This document shows positions 7,864 through 15,987 of a DNA stretch of 64,000 bases, piece after piece; the stretch's first letter is position 1; each line of letters starts with the position of its first letter. A program made the translations under genes and the position numbers. The notes below the pieces were generated by a model. The model worked only from the letters and a program-made list of their open reading frames with translations, made no database searches and was not told the DNA's origin. The stretch comes from Actinomycetes bacterium (GTDB taxonomy: Bacteria > Actinomycetota > Acidimicrobiia > Acidimicrobiales > Palsa-688). The DNA lies in assembly GCA_021787365.1 (NCBI GenBank), contig JAJYMB010000024.1:1-64000 (forward strand), written 5' to 3'.

Positions 7864-9028
7864 GCTGTCCCGGCTGTCCCAGGCCCTTGTCGACCGGCCA
7901 TTGGTCGAGCCCCCCGAGGTCGGGGCGCTCCGCGCCAGGGCCCGCCGGCGCCGCAAGCGGCGCGCCGGTGCCCTGTCCGTTGTCCTGGCCCTGGCCGTGT
8001 TGTCTGCCCTGGGGGTCGCCCGCCTCTCAGGGGCCGGCAGCGAGCGGGGCGGGCAGGCGCACCTCGCCGCGTACTTCGAGGCAGCTGTCGCCGTGCCCGA
8101 CGCGACTTTGAGCGCCGTCGGCCTGCCCCCCTCGGTATCGGTGCCTGCCAGGGTGGGCCCAGTTCCCGCCACCACCTCGTCGGAGGGCACGGTGAGCTAC
8201 GTCGGGGCCGAGTACTGCCCGTTCTGCGCGCTGGAGCGCTGGGCACTGCTCGTAGCCCTCTCCAAGTTCGGCACCTTCAGCCACCTGAGCGACGCCGTGT
8301 TCTCGTCGTCGACCGACGTCTACCCCCACCTGGCGAGCTGGAGCTTCGTCGGCGCCCGCTATTCGAGCCCCTACTTCGGCTTCCGGGCGACCGAGCTCTA
8401 TTCGTCCACGCCCAATGGGAAGGGTGGCTACAAGGCCCTCCAGGTGATGACGCCACCAGAGCGGGCCGCCTTCGGCCACTACGACCCCCAAGGCAGCCTC
8501 CCCTTCGTCGACATTGGGGACCGCTACGTCAACGTCGGCTCCAGTTCGTCGCCCTCGGTGCTGGAGGGGCTCAGTCTGGCCCAGATCGGCCATGCACTTG
8601 CCAACCCCTCGAGCCCGGTCGCCAAAGCTGTTGACGGCAGCGCGAACTACCTGATAGCTGCCATGTGCCAGGTCGTGCAAGGCACAAAGCCGGCCATCTG
8701 CTCCTCCCCCACCACCGCCGAAGCCCTCGGCGCGCTCAGCTCGGGCGTGGCGCCGAAGGTAGCCGCGAGCCCGGGCCAGCCCCCGGTACAGCCCCCCGAA
8801 AATGCGCCCATGTCGGTATGGCGGCGCTGGAGCGAGGAGACCCACCGCTACCTCGAAGAGCAGGTGGCGCACGGCTTTGCGAAGGCCAACCCCGGCTGCG
8901 TCGTGACCAAGGCGGCCGTCACGGGCAACAAGCTCACCAAGCCGACGCTCGGGGTCCCGGCGGGGGTGACCATCTGGGCTATCGACCTAACTGGCAACTG
9001 CCGCCGCCTGCTCGAGGGTAAGAAGTAG
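7856..9028 (+). CDS. Membrane-anchored DUF929 thioredoxin-like protein, putative redox anti-sigma partner
   Basis: A 390-residue protein from the ATG at 7856, chosen over an in-frame ATG 27 nt earlier because AAGGAGGAG lies just upstream. About 38 cytoplasmic, very basic residues precede one membrane span (residues 39-56). The exterior part is a DUF929 domain with a CPFC redox centre at C121-C124 (AEYCPFCALERW). The C-terminal 120 residues are a separate piece with two further cysteines (NPGCVVTKAAVTGNKLTKPT ... DLTGNCRR). DUF929 proteins have a thioredoxin-like fold. Overlap with the sigma gene and the short N-terminal tail suggest an anti-sigma role, which is inference. The last 40 residues recur in a broken copy at 31.8 kb. 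Confidence 0.85.
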   Translation: MSELSRLSQALVDRPLVEPPEVGALRARARRRRKRRAGALSVVLALAVLSALGVARLSGAGSERGGQAHLAAYFEAAVAVPDATLSAVGLPPSVSVPARVGPVPATTSSEGTVSYVGAEYCPFCALERWALLVALSKFGTFSHLSDAVFSSSTDVYPHLASWSFVGARYSSPYFGFRATELYSSTPNGKGGYKALQVMTPPERAAFGHYDPQGSLPFVDIGDRYVNVGSSSSPSVLEGLSLAQIGHALANPSSPVAKAVDGSANYLIAAMCQVVQGTKPAICSSPTTAEALGALSSGVAPKVAASPGQPPVQPPENAPMSVWRRWSEETHRYLEEQVAHGFAKANPGCVVTKAAVTGNKLTKPTLGVPAGVTIWAIDLTGNCRRLLEGKK

Positions 9029-9107
9029 GAGACCAGCTTGGGGCCGTGGTCTCGAGCTGGAGATGGCGCGGCCGTCCAACCAATAGTGGCAAGTTCGGGA
9101 GGTGGGA

Positions 9108-9248
9108 ATGAGGAAACTGTTCTTGGCGACCCTGGTCTTCCTCACTGGCGCCGGCTTCGCTCCGTCCGCTTCGGCAACGGCCCTGCCCCGCGTCGTGCTC
9201 CCAGCCGGCGTGCCGCTCCACAGGGCTTCGCCTACTGGGAGCCGGTGA
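9108..9248 (+). pseudogene. Signal-peptide ORF, probably a truncated secreted protein
   Basis: A GGGAGGTGGGA site precedes ATG at 9108. It encodes MRKLFLATLVFLTGAGFAPS and ASA, a textbook Sec signal, but stops after 46 codons. A second frame then carries GFAYWEPVTVTYARPGPTPF to about 9334. I infer a frameshifted small secreted protein; a genuine 20-residue exported peptide is a less likely reading. Confidence 0.45.
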
Positions 9249-9429
9249 CGGTCACCTACGCGAGGCCCGGGCCGACGCCTTTCGGCGTGCTGTTCACACG
9301 GCTCAGCTTACGGGAACCTGCTCAAGCCATCTAAAGCGAGCGCTACAGCGTCGCCATGGAGCGATCCTCCTTGAAATCCCAAGGTTAGGCGGGCAGAATA
9401 AAGAGGCAATTCTGGTGTGAGGACCGCTC

Positions 9430-10389
9430 TCAGGGTTGGGCGCAGCCCACGGCTGCCTCACGGGTCCCATTGGCACTGTCACCCGCGGGGGCGAAACGAC
9501 GGACAAGATGCAGGAGGGCGCAGCCCCGGTCGTACAGCGGGTGGAGGGAGCGGCCGCCCACGCTTACCTGCACCACCGCAGCGCATGCTTGGCCCGTTAC
9601 GGTGAGGCCAGGGCCGGAGGGGGTCGCGGGCCTGAGGGCGAGCTTGTAGACAACCGCGTCGCCATGGCAGAGCGCTGCCGGCCCCAACGGCAGGGCATCG
9701 AACTGGCGGACGAGCTCGGCGCTTTGACGGGCTGTGAGCGTGACGGTGGTGGCGCGGCTCGGCACCCCGGCGGGCGAGACGGAGGCATAAGCGGTGAGGG
9801 TGCCCCTGTCGGTCGCCGGGGCCACTTCGTCGGCGGGCCGGCTTGGCTCCCAGACGGTGAGGGCATCTACCCTGAGCAGGCAAGGTGGCCCCGGGGAGCC
9901 AGAGCCCTGGCAAGTGCTGCCCGCCAGCGAGTACTCGAGGCTGGCCGAGTACTCGTGCGGCCCCCTCACCGGCAAGGACCACTGCACCCAGGCCGTGTAG
10001 GAAGGGCCGCCCACCCCTCCTCCGTCCCATTTGGCGCCGGCGAGGTGAGCGGGCACGTACTGTCGCAGCCCTGACGCAGAAAGGGCGGTCACGACGTAGG
10101 AGCGGTGGTGGTCGACCGTGGCGGCAGTCGTGACCGGCGGATTTGCCAACAACTTTGGGAGCGCGCCATGCCAGGGCCGGGCACCAGGGGGGAGCGGCGC
10201 GGCCCCCAGCACTTCGGCGGCGAACTGGTCCGCTGACTTGGCGAGAGCCCACGGGACCTGGGCCGCTTGGCCTGTGGTGGTGGTCCGAGCGCCGGTCACC
10301 GATAGGCCGGCGATAAGCGCCAACGCGGCCAGTGACGACCGGTGGGCCGAGGACCTCACGATACTTGTCAAACCCAACTGGTGCACCGG
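9430..10389 (-). CDS. Hypothetical secreted or lipid-anchored protein
   Basis: From ATG 10389 it encodes 319 residues with one hydrophobic export segment (HRSSLAALALIAGLSVTGA). The mature part has no membrane span and contains several cysteines (ALCHGDAVVYKL, GQACAAVVQVS, YDRGCALLHLV). The frame is open upstream to 10557, but that extension overlaps the glyoxalase remnant and has poor sequence, and GCGAGGAAG sits directly before 10389. I recognise no family. It faces the sigma/DUF929 pair in convergent orientation across a 400-bp gap. Confidence 0.65.
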   Translation of the reverse strand, partial: PVHQLGLTSIVRSSAHRSSLAALALIAGLSVTGARTTTTGQAAQVPWALAKSADQFAAEVLGAAPLPPGARPWHGALPKLLANPPVTTAATVDHHRSYVVTALSASGLRQYVPAHLAGAKWDGGGVGGPSYTAWVQWSLPVRGPHEYSASLEYSLAGSTCQGSGSPGPPCLLRVDALTVWEPSRPADEVAPATDRGTLTAYASVSPAGVPSRATTVTLTARQSAELVRQFDALPLGPAALCHGDAVVYKLALRPATPSGPGLTVTGQACAAVVQVSVGGRSLHPLYDRGCALLHLVRRFAPAGDSANGTREAAVGCAQP

Positions 10390-10517
10390 CATCTTCCTCG
10401 CTTGTATAAGTGGCCCGTTGCCGCCAGAGGTACTGGGCATCGTCGGAGCGCTCTGTCGCCGCTCGGGCTCTGGGGGCGAGCAGAATCTAGTCGCTATGGA
10501 CGCGTTTGGCTTGAATG

Positions 10518-10697
10518 TCACGTGATTTTTGGCCGGACAGACGCGATGTCGCCCCACACCAAGTCGTAGTGCGGCGCTTCGTTCCCCGGGCGACGGTGAG
10601 GCTCGTCGGGGAGCTCGAGCCCGAGGAATTCGCCATAAAAGCGCGCGCTCGCGGCGAGGTCAGTCGCCCAGACTTGCAAGTTGTTCAGTCTCGCCAC
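10518..10697 (-). pseudogene. Glyoxalase/VOC family N-terminal remnant
   Basis: From GTG 10697 the product reads VARLNNLQVWATDLAASARF then YGEFLGLELPDEPHRRPGNE, the first beta-alpha-beta unit of a vicinal-oxygen-chelate protein. It ends after about 55 residues in unrelated sequence. The second half of the fold and most metal ligands are missing. Its end merges with the upstream extension of the neighbouring secreted-protein gene. Confidence 0.65.
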
Positions 10698-10905
10698 GCT
10701 CGGACCATAGCGTTCGCGCGCGTGCGCCCTCACTCCCTCGGTGACAGGTGCGGCGTACGTAGGCCAGTGGCGCTGGTGTTGTGCCCGTCGTGCGCCGCCA
10801 GCCGATGCCAGACGCTCGCCGCGCGCGCCAGGCCAGCTGGACCGGCGCGGCCGCTCGGTCCAATTGCAGGCTCACAACTTCAGCTTTTCACGTCCCCCGG
10901 GCAGC

Positions 10906-12222
10906 TCATCGGCTGTACCAGGCGACCTGTGTGGCCCAGTTGTAGTGGCCGTAGTAGTTGCTGGTGGTGCCGAGGGGGGCGATCGGCCCCACGAGGCGGG
11001 CGTGCCCCTTGAAGCGGGAGCCGAGGTCGAGCAGGTAGAGGTGCCCCACCCCGGCCGTACCGGTCCAGGTGGTGCGGACAAAGGCGACCCAGTGCCCGTC
11101 GCTCGACCAGAGAGGAAGTTCGTCGCTGGACCCTTTCGGCGGCGCGGCTTCGAGCGGCCGCCAGTTGCCGCCGGTATAGGGGAGCAGCCAGATGCTGCGG
11201 TGCTCGTGGCCGAAGGTTTCGTCCTGCGTGGTGGGCCCGACGGCTGCCGCCACCATGAAGAGGCCGGGTGGCGAACAGGAGGGCGAAACGAAGCTGAGCT
11301 GTGCCTTCGCTCCCGGGCCGGCGGGGGTGACGGAGGGCCACTTCGGTGCTGGCCCTGCGAAGTTGACCCGGTCGTTGAGCGTGACCTGGCGGCCGCCCTT
11401 GTTCTCCACGTAGGCGAGCAGGTTGCCGCTGCACCAGGAGACGAAGTCGCCGTAGACGAGCGTCCCCTTCCCGACAGGGACGGCTTGGCCGCCCTTCGCC
11501 GCGATGGCGACCAAGGGGAGGCCGTCCGCAGCGAGCGAAGCTGAGTTCTCGGTGTCTTCCCAGGCGAGGAGCCACTTCCCATCGGGCGAGAAACCTGACA
11601 GCAAGGGCGGCGCGAGTTTTGCCTTCGGGAGACCGAAGAGCATCCTCTTGGTGCCCGTGCCCAGGTCGATCAGCCAGATCTCCTGATGGTAAGGAGGCGG
11701 GGCCTTCGGGTAGAGCGAGCGCGAGACGGCGAGCGTCTGGCCGTCCGGCGACCAGGCGATGCTCGTCGCGCCCCAACCGTCGCGTAAGAGCCACTTCGTT
11801 GGGGCGCCCGGGCCGCCCACGACGACCCCGCCGCCAGCCGTGACGCCGGCCAGGCGGTGCCCGGCAGGTGACCACACCCAGCCCGGCGAGCCGCTGCCCC
11901 AGCCGACCGAGAGGCGGCCCAATGGGGATGTCGGGGCCCCGCCACCTGCAGGGACCACCTCGCCTGCACCGTAGGCGATGTAGTGCCCGTCGGCGCTCCA
12001 GCGCACCGGCGGCACCACGCCCTTTGCCACCAGCGTCCGGGCGCGGCACGCGGCGACGGCGAGCACCCGGAGCTGCCCACGGTCGACAAAGGCCATCCGG
12101 CCGAGGTCGCTCTTCCCGACGAGCACGCTTGGGCAGGGTGCCGTGCGCGTTGCACCAGCCCCCCTCACCGGGGCCCCGGTGACGAGCGACACGACTGCTG
12201 CCACGACCGCCAGCCGCCTCAT
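10906..12222 (-). CDS. Secreted TolB-like/PD40 beta-propeller protein
   Basis: A 438-residue protein starting MRRLAVVAAVVSLVTGAPVR with a clear signal peptide. The start at 12222 is preferred to the longer in-frame ATG at 12270 because it puts the hydrophobic core directly after the basic residues. The mature chain has WD40-like PD40 turns: VRWSADGHYIAYGAGE, IAWSPDGQTLAVSR, SGFSPDGKWLLAWE and PLWSSDGHWVAFVR, each followed by strands such as EIWLIDLGTGTKRML. This is the repeat of TolB and of tricorn- or DPP-type propellers. No hydrolase domain follows, so a binding or sensing role at the cell surface is likely. Confidence 0.78.
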   Translation of the reverse strand: MRRLAVVAAVVSLVTGAPVRGAGATRTAPCPSVLVGKSDLGRMAFVDRGQLRVLAVAACRARTLVAKGVVPPVRWSADGHYIAYGAGEVVPAGGGAPTSPLGRLSVGWGSGSPGWVWSPAGHRLAGVTAGGGVVVGGPGAPTKWLLRDGWGATSIAWSPDGQTLAVSRSLYPKAPPPYHQEIWLIDLGTGTKRMLFGLPKAKLAPPLLSGFSPDGKWLLAWEDTENSASLAADGLPLVAIAAKGGQAVPVGKGTLVYGDFVSWCSGNLLAYVENKGGRQVTLNDRVNFAGPAPKWPSVTPAGPGAKAQLSFVSPSCSPPGLFMVAAAVGPTTQDETFGHEHRSIWLLPYTGGNWRPLEAAPPKGSSDELPLWSSDGHWVAFVRTTWTGTAGVGHLYLLDLGSRFKGHARLVGPIAPLGTTSNYYGHYNWATQVAWYSR

Positions 12223-12443
12223 GACGGCCAACGCTAGCGGTGACCATCTAGCGACCGTGGCGCCCTGCACGTCCTGAGGCCGAAAAGGTTGATTTCATAG
12301 AGACAATGCGAGGCGTTACCGTCGTCCCGACTGGCCAGGCACGGTGCGGGGCGCTCGAGCGCGAGGACGTTGCTGGGCACCCGGACCCGGTCCCATGCCA
12401 TTGGCGGAGAGATGGTCCCTTCACGCTGGAGGGCGCCAGCCCG

Positions 12444-12782
12444 CTCAGCGTGTTGCGGCGTTGCTACAGGTTTCGTCCCGACGGCGACGTGTACGGCGCC
12501 GTCTGCTACGACTCGACGGCTCTGGCCGATGTTCCTCCCGAGACGGGCAGCAGCGACCATCGGCCCTCCCAACCCGGTCGGGCTGGCCGACCTGCACGAC
12601 GGGGAGGTGGTCTTGGGACTGGGTTCGGGGGCGGCACCGACGTGTTGCTCTCGGCCCGGCGAGTGCGGCCGACTGGCATGGCCTGCGGACTGGGCATGAC
12701 CGACGAGATGCTGGATCTCGTCCGGGCCAATCAGGAGCGCGCCGGTCTCGACAAGTCGAGAGACGAAGGTGAGACTCCCCCC
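12444..12782 (+). pseudogene. Arsenite methyltransferase (ArsM) remnant
   Basis: Plus-strand frames read SVLRRCYRFRPDGDVYGAVC, then in a second frame NPVGLADLHDGEVVLGLGSG, then in the first frame again TDVLLSARRVRPTGMACGLG and MTDEMLDLVRANQERAGLD. This matches the SAM-binding core of ArsM-type arsenic methyltransferases (NPxxLAxLxxGExVLDLGSGxGxDxLLSARRVGPTGxAxGLDMTDEML). At least two frameshifts and both ends are lost; the conserved Asp of DLGSG is Gly. It overlaps nothing functional and runs head-on into the MmyB-like remnant. Confidence 0.65.
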
Positions 12783-12867
12783 GGGCGCCGTCTCCGGAGC
12801 AAAGCGCTCGAGTAGATGCCTCAACCCCGAACAGACTTCCTCGGGTTCGTAGCCATTCCTCGCTGAG

Positions 12868-13374
12868 CTGGTCGCTCGGGTAGAACAGCTCGACCGTGAG
12901 CTCTGAGAGCGTGACGTCACTGGTGGCTCCCAAGCGGGCCATCACCGTGTACATACGCACAGGGACGCCGTCGAGGTCGACCGCCCACCTAAGGACCGGC
13001 TCCCGGACCTGGGCACGATTGAAATGAGCCCACTGCGAGCGGGGGGGCAGGCCGGGCCAGGTCTCGATCTCTCGCGCCAGCTCCGCTGCGAGCGAGTCCC
13101 GGTTCGCCAGGTAGTGAAGCTGCCCGAGAAGGTAAGCCGACCAGACGTCGAAATTGGAAGTGAGGGGTGCGAACCCGTCAGGGTGGAGCGCGGCCCGGAA
13201 TACGTTCGTCGGCGTGCCCCGGACCTCTTCGGGGATCCCGGCAACGAGACGTCGGGCGGCCCGATTGGACAGCCGCACATCCCAACAGCGGTCCACGGCT
13301 ACACCCGGGTACGGGTCGTGGGCCTCGAGGAGCGACTGGATGTCGCACCGCACCCGTGCCAGGTCGGCTCGTGA
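12868..13374 (-). pseudogene. MmyB/MltR-type regulator lacking its DNA-binding domain
   Basis: The minus-strand frame encodes SLLEAHDPYPGVAVDRCWDV, RLVAGIPEEVRGTPTNVFRA, HPDGFAPLTSNFDVWSAYLL and SDVTLSELTVELFYPSDQ. These are the ordered motifs of the PAS-like ligand-binding domain in XRE-family MmyB regulators. The N-terminal helix-turn-helix of about 90 residues is absent, and after FYPSD the frame continues into unrelated low-quality sequence opposite the ArsM remnant. Not expected to bind DNA. Confidence 0.65.
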
Positions 13375-13439
13375 CGACAACGCGGCCGGCATCGACGAAG
13401 CGGTCGTCGCGGCATCTCGGGTCGCCATGGCGGCCGACA

Positions 13440-13740
13440 TCGGTGCATTCGTCGACTCAACCTCCTCGGCGGACTACTTCGGCACGAGAAACTCGAGACG
13501 CACAAGACCTTCACTCGCGCCGATCTGCGAACGGAAACTGACCACCTTGCAGGTCCCGACGCTGATCCTGCACGGCAGCGCCGACCGGTCCGCTCCCCTC
13601 GAAGCGACTGGCCGACCCACTGCCGCCCTAATCCCATCGTGCCGCCTTGTCGTCTTCGACGGAGCCGGCCACGGCCTTTACCCGAGCGAGGCGTCCCGCT
13701 ACAACGAAGAGATCATTGGCTTCTGTCACGATCCGGCCTA
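13440..13740 (+). pseudogene. Alpha/beta hydrolase (non-haem chloroperoxidase-like) C-terminal remnant
   Basis: One plus frame gives HEKLETHKTFTRADLRTETD; after a frame change near 13545 another gives LQVPTLILHGSADRSAPLEA, RPTAALIPSCRLVVFDGAGH and GLYPSEASRYNEEIIGF. This is the end of an alpha/beta hydrolase, with the aspartate of HGSAD and the catalytic histidine of GAGHGLY. The N-terminal half with the nucleophile is missing, so the fragment is inactive. Confidence 0.65.
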
Positions 13741-13839
13741 TGAACAACGTGTCGTTCCAGGTGTCGCCCACGGAAGCGTTCGTCCCGAACCGAACGAAGC
13801 CGCAGAACTCGAAGAGGAGTAGAGGTCGGTCAAACATTG

Positions 13840-13869
13840 TTGACAGGACGCGGGCTGGTCAACTACGTT
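13840..13869 (+). promoter_or_regulatory. Putative promoter for a leaderless transcript
   Basis: TTGACA at 13840-13845 is followed after 18 nt by TACGTT at 13864-13869. The GTG start of the helix-turn-helix gene comes at 13878, only 8 nt after the -10 element, which would give a leaderless mRNA. No Shine-Dalgarno sequence precedes the GTG. Confidence 0.4.
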
Positions 13870-13877
13870 CGACGGCG

Positions 13878-14132
13878 GTGAGCGCTTCAGCGAGCTCCGA
13901 ACCGGACTTGGTGGCTGTCGCCCAGGGCGCCGATGTTGCCGCCGGGCTGGCCGCCATAGCCCAGCTGCGGCGGGTTGCCGAACAAGCCGAGGCCGTACAG
14001 ATCGGGCGAGCCCGCGCGCAAGGCTGGTCGTGGCAGGAGATCGGCGCGGCGCTCGGGGTGTCCAAGCAGGCCGCTCATCACAAGTACGGTCGCAGGCCGC
14101 GCCGGCTTCGTCCCGGCGATGGGAGCCGCTGA
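13878..14132 (+). CDS. Small helix-turn-helix protein
   Basis: An 84-residue protein from GTG 13878. A long helix (VAAGLAAIAQLRRVAEQAEA) leads to a helix-turn-helix, QGWSWQEIGAALGVSKQAAH followed by HKYGRR. This resembles sigma-factor region-4-like or AsnC-like small DNA-binding proteins common in actinomycetes, usually encoded next to a Clp-N or START-domain gene. It overlaps the next gene by one base (TGATG), so the two are coupled. Likely a local transcription regulator. Confidence 0.72.
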   Translation: MSASASSEPDLVAVAQGADVAAGLAAIAQLRRVAEQAEAVQIGRARAQGWSWQEIGAALGVSKQAAHHKYGRRPRRLRPGDGSR

Positions 14133-14842
14133 TGTGCGAGCCGCCCGCTTGCAACGGCACCAGGCACATAGAACGGTCCTGGCTATCAAGGAGCAACGTC
14201 ACGCCGACACGAACCGTCACGTCCGACATCCACATCGACGCCGATCCCGCGATGGTGTGGAGGGTGCTTGTCGATCTCGATCGTTACGAGGAGTGGAACC
14301 CCCACATCCGCCGGGCCCACGGAGAAGTCGTTGTGGGCAAGAAGGTGACCCTCAGGATGCACCCACCGAAGGGGCGGGCCGTCACGATACGGCCACGTGT
14401 GGTTTTCGCCGAGCCGGGTGTCGAGCTACGGCTCGTCGGCCGAGTCCCCGGTCTGTTCAGCGGCGAGCACCGCTTCGTGCTCAGGCCATCCGGACAGGGA
14501 ACGCATCTCGAGCAGAGCGAGACCTACCGAGGGCCGGTCGTCGCCTTCCTCTCCAAGGCGATCCGTGCCTCGCGCACCAGCTTCGAGACGAGCAACCGGG
14601 CTCTCGAGCACCACCTGCAGCGCCAAGCCGACCGAGTCGGCCAAGAGCACCTCGTCCTCGGGGCTGACCTGGTCCACCCGGCTGATCAGCGGATCGGGCA
14701 CGTGGGCCCCCATGGGCTCCTCCCGTCGCGTGCTGCGAGCCCGCAGGGCGTTCAGGCACACCCGCACGACGATCGTGGTCGAGAAGGCGTCGAGGTTCTC
14801 GACGCCGTCGGACGGCATCGTCGGCCTCGTCGAGCGAGCTGA
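14132..14842 (+). CDS. SRPBCC (START-like) domain protein with a foreign C-terminus
   Basis: Residues about 30-170 form an SRPBCC/polyketide-cyclase domain: TVTSDIHIDADPAMVWRVLV, DLDRYEEWNPHIRRAHGEV, then GEHRFVLRPSGQGTHLEQSE and SFETSNRALEHHLQRQA. Such helix-grip proteins bind small hydrophobic ligands. After that the frame continues about 65 residues across antisense DNA of a sigma-factor remnant, so the last quarter is not native. The ATG overlaps the stop of the helix-turn-helix gene. Native members end near HLQ, so the domain itself is complete and may work. Confidence 0.7.
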   Translation: MCEPPACNGTRHIERSWLSRSNVTPTRTVTSDIHIDADPAMVWRVLVDLDRYEEWNPHIRRAHGEVVVGKKVTLRMHPPKGRAVTIRPRVVFAEPGVELRLVGRVPGLFSGEHRFVLRPSGQGTHLEQSETYRGPVVAFLSKAIRASRTSFETSNRALEHHLQRQADRVGQEHLVLGADLVHPADQRIGHVGPHGLLPSRAASPQGVQAHPHDDRGREGVEVLDAVGRHRRPRRAS

Positions 14843-14918
14843 GCATGCGGTAGGCGATCGCCCGCAAGCGTGCCCGGTTCTGCTCGAAGCGCTCGACCAG
14901 CGGGCTCGGCTCGGCCAT
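14620..14918 (-). pseudogene. ECF41/SigJ-type sigma factor remnant
   Basis: The minus strand starts MAEPSPLVERFEQNRARLRA then IAYRMLSSLDEADDAV, the typical opening of SigJ-like sigma factors. Immediately after, in another frame, it reads GVENLDAFSTTIVVRVCLNA then LRARSTRREEPMGAHVPDPL and EDEVLLADSVGLALQVVL. The region-2 segment QEAWxRLxRAD between them is deleted, and region 4 plus the SnoaL-like tail are missing. The break lies where the convergent SRPBCC gene runs in. A possible ECF41-like -35 (TGTCACA, minus strand, 14981-14975) lies upstream, with TGTC rather than CGTC 16 nt on. Confidence 0.65.
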
Positions 14919-14992
14919 CGGTCACAATCCTCGGTCCTCACGTGTCATAGGTACGACACCCCACGATGGCTCACTGTGACAGGGAGACGCCC

Positions 14993-15445
14993 ATGGAACG
15001 ACCGACATCGACCGCGCCGCTGCAGGACGGCACCTGGCCGGGGACCTGGTACCTCGACCCACGCCGCTCCAGCGTCGAGTTCACGACCAAGGCGCTCCGG
15101 GGCCTCGTCCCCCTCAGGGGGGTATTCCACCAGCTCACCGGGAGCGCAGCGGTTGCTCCCGGCGGGCAGGTCAGCGGCACCCTCACCGCGAAGACCGCGT
15201 CCGTCGACACGAAGAACACCCGCCGCGACCAGCACCTGCGCTCAGCCGACTTCTTCGACAGCGACAACCATCCCGACATAGCCTTCGCCGCAGATGCCAT
15301 CCGGCCCTCTGCTGGCCGCGTCACCGTGACCGGGACGCTGTCCGTGCGTGGCCGGTCCAAGCGAATGTCGCTCGACACCACGGCGAGCCGCGACAACGAC
15401 CGCGAGGTCGGCCTCGACGCCGAGCCGATGGAGGGCGCCGCGTGA
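14993..15445 (+). CDS. YceI family protein
   Basis: A 150-residue protein with YceI/lipocalin-like motifs: GTWYLDPRRSSVEFTTKALR (the WxxDxxHSxxxFxxxH region), SGTLTAKTASVDTKNTRRDQ, HLRSADFFDSDNHPDIAFAA and VTVTGTLSVRGRSKRMSL. The family forms an extended beta-barrel that binds isoprenoid-type lipids. No signal peptide is seen, so a cytoplasmic form is likely. Start at 14993 is preferred to 14966 because AGGGAG lies 7-8 nt upstream. It overlaps the next gene by 4 nt. Confidence 0.85.
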   Translation: MERPTSTAPLQDGTWPGTWYLDPRRSSVEFTTKALRGLVPLRGVFHQLTGSAAVAPGGQVSGTLTAKTASVDTKNTRRDQHLRSADFFDSDNHPDIAFAADAIRPSAGRVTVTGTLSVRGRSKRMSLDTTASRDNDREVGLDAEPMEGAA

Positions 15446-15939
15446 GCCAAGAACAAGCGAGTGACCTTCAGGCCGTCGCCGACCGCGTCCACATCGAGGC
15501 GCTGCGTGCCGAGTTCACCGACGCCGTCATGTCGGGCGACGCCGAGCGGCTTGCCTCGCTGTTCACCGAGGACGGCGTGGTGCGGATGCCGCACGCCAAG
15601 GTCGAGGTCGTCGGCCGCGACGCGCTTCGCAGCGCAGCGAGACGCCTCCTGGGCGCGTGGGAGTGCTTCGTCCAGACCGTCCACCCCGGCTCGATCGAGC
15701 TCGACGGCGACAGCGCGTCGGGACGGGCCTACATCGCCGAGCTCGGTCGCCTTCGCGACGGCAGCTCGCATAGCAATTACGGCGTCTACCACGACCGGTA
15801 CCGACGGACCCCGACCGGGTGGAAGTTCTCCGAACGCGTCTACGAGGTCAGGTACCTCGACACCCTGCCGTCAGTTGGCCCCCAGGCCCTGGGCAACCTG
15901 GGTGCAGGGCGGGGGGAACTTCGGGCACCTGATGCGTAA
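15442..15939 (+). CDS. SnoaL-like/NTF2-fold protein
   Basis: A 165-residue protein with the cone-shaped SnoaL_3-type fold: IEALRAEFTDAVMSGDAERL then ASLFTEDGVVRMPHAKVEVV, followed by ASGRAYIAELGRLRDGSSHS and YRRTPTGWKFSERVYEVRY. Family members are small-molecule isomerases, hydrolases or binding proteins. The GTG start overlaps the YceI stop by 4 nt, so both are made from one transcript. Its last nine codons lie inside the first unit of a 37-bp tandem duplication. Confidence 0.82.
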   Translation: MSQEQASDLQAVADRVHIEALRAEFTDAVMSGDAERLASLFTEDGVVRMPHAKVEVVGRDALRSAARRLLGAWECFVQTVHPGSIELDGDSASGRAYIAELGRLRDGSSHSNYGVYHDRYRRTPTGWKFSERVYEVRYLDTLPSVGPQALGNLGAGRGELRAPDA

Positions 15940-15987
15940 GAGACGCGGGAGGGAACTTGCGGGCACGTGATGCGTAAGACAGGGGTG
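15914..15987 (+). repeat. 37-bp tandem duplication at the SnoaL stop / ECF start
   Basis: Two consecutive units, 15914-15950 and 15951-15987, share GGGAACTT then CGGGCAC, TGATGCGTAAGA and a G-rich tail, with one insertion and a few changes. Unit 1 encodes the end of the SnoaL protein (GELRAPDA, stop); unit 2 is the leader of the ECF gene. GGAACTT with a downstream CGTAA also resembles some ECF promoters, so the duplication may have copied a promoter. Both readings are inference. Confidence 0.6.

Noticed and set aside
6769-8190. 473-codon minus-strand frame opposite the ECF/DUF929 pair
   Set aside because: Shadow of the two plus-strand genes, which have strong motifs and ribosome-binding sites.
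14975-14994. Possible ECF41 promoter for the minus-strand sigma remnant
   Set aside because: TGTCACA is present, but the element 16 nt on is TGTC, not CGTC. Mentioned under the remnant but not listed as a separate feature.
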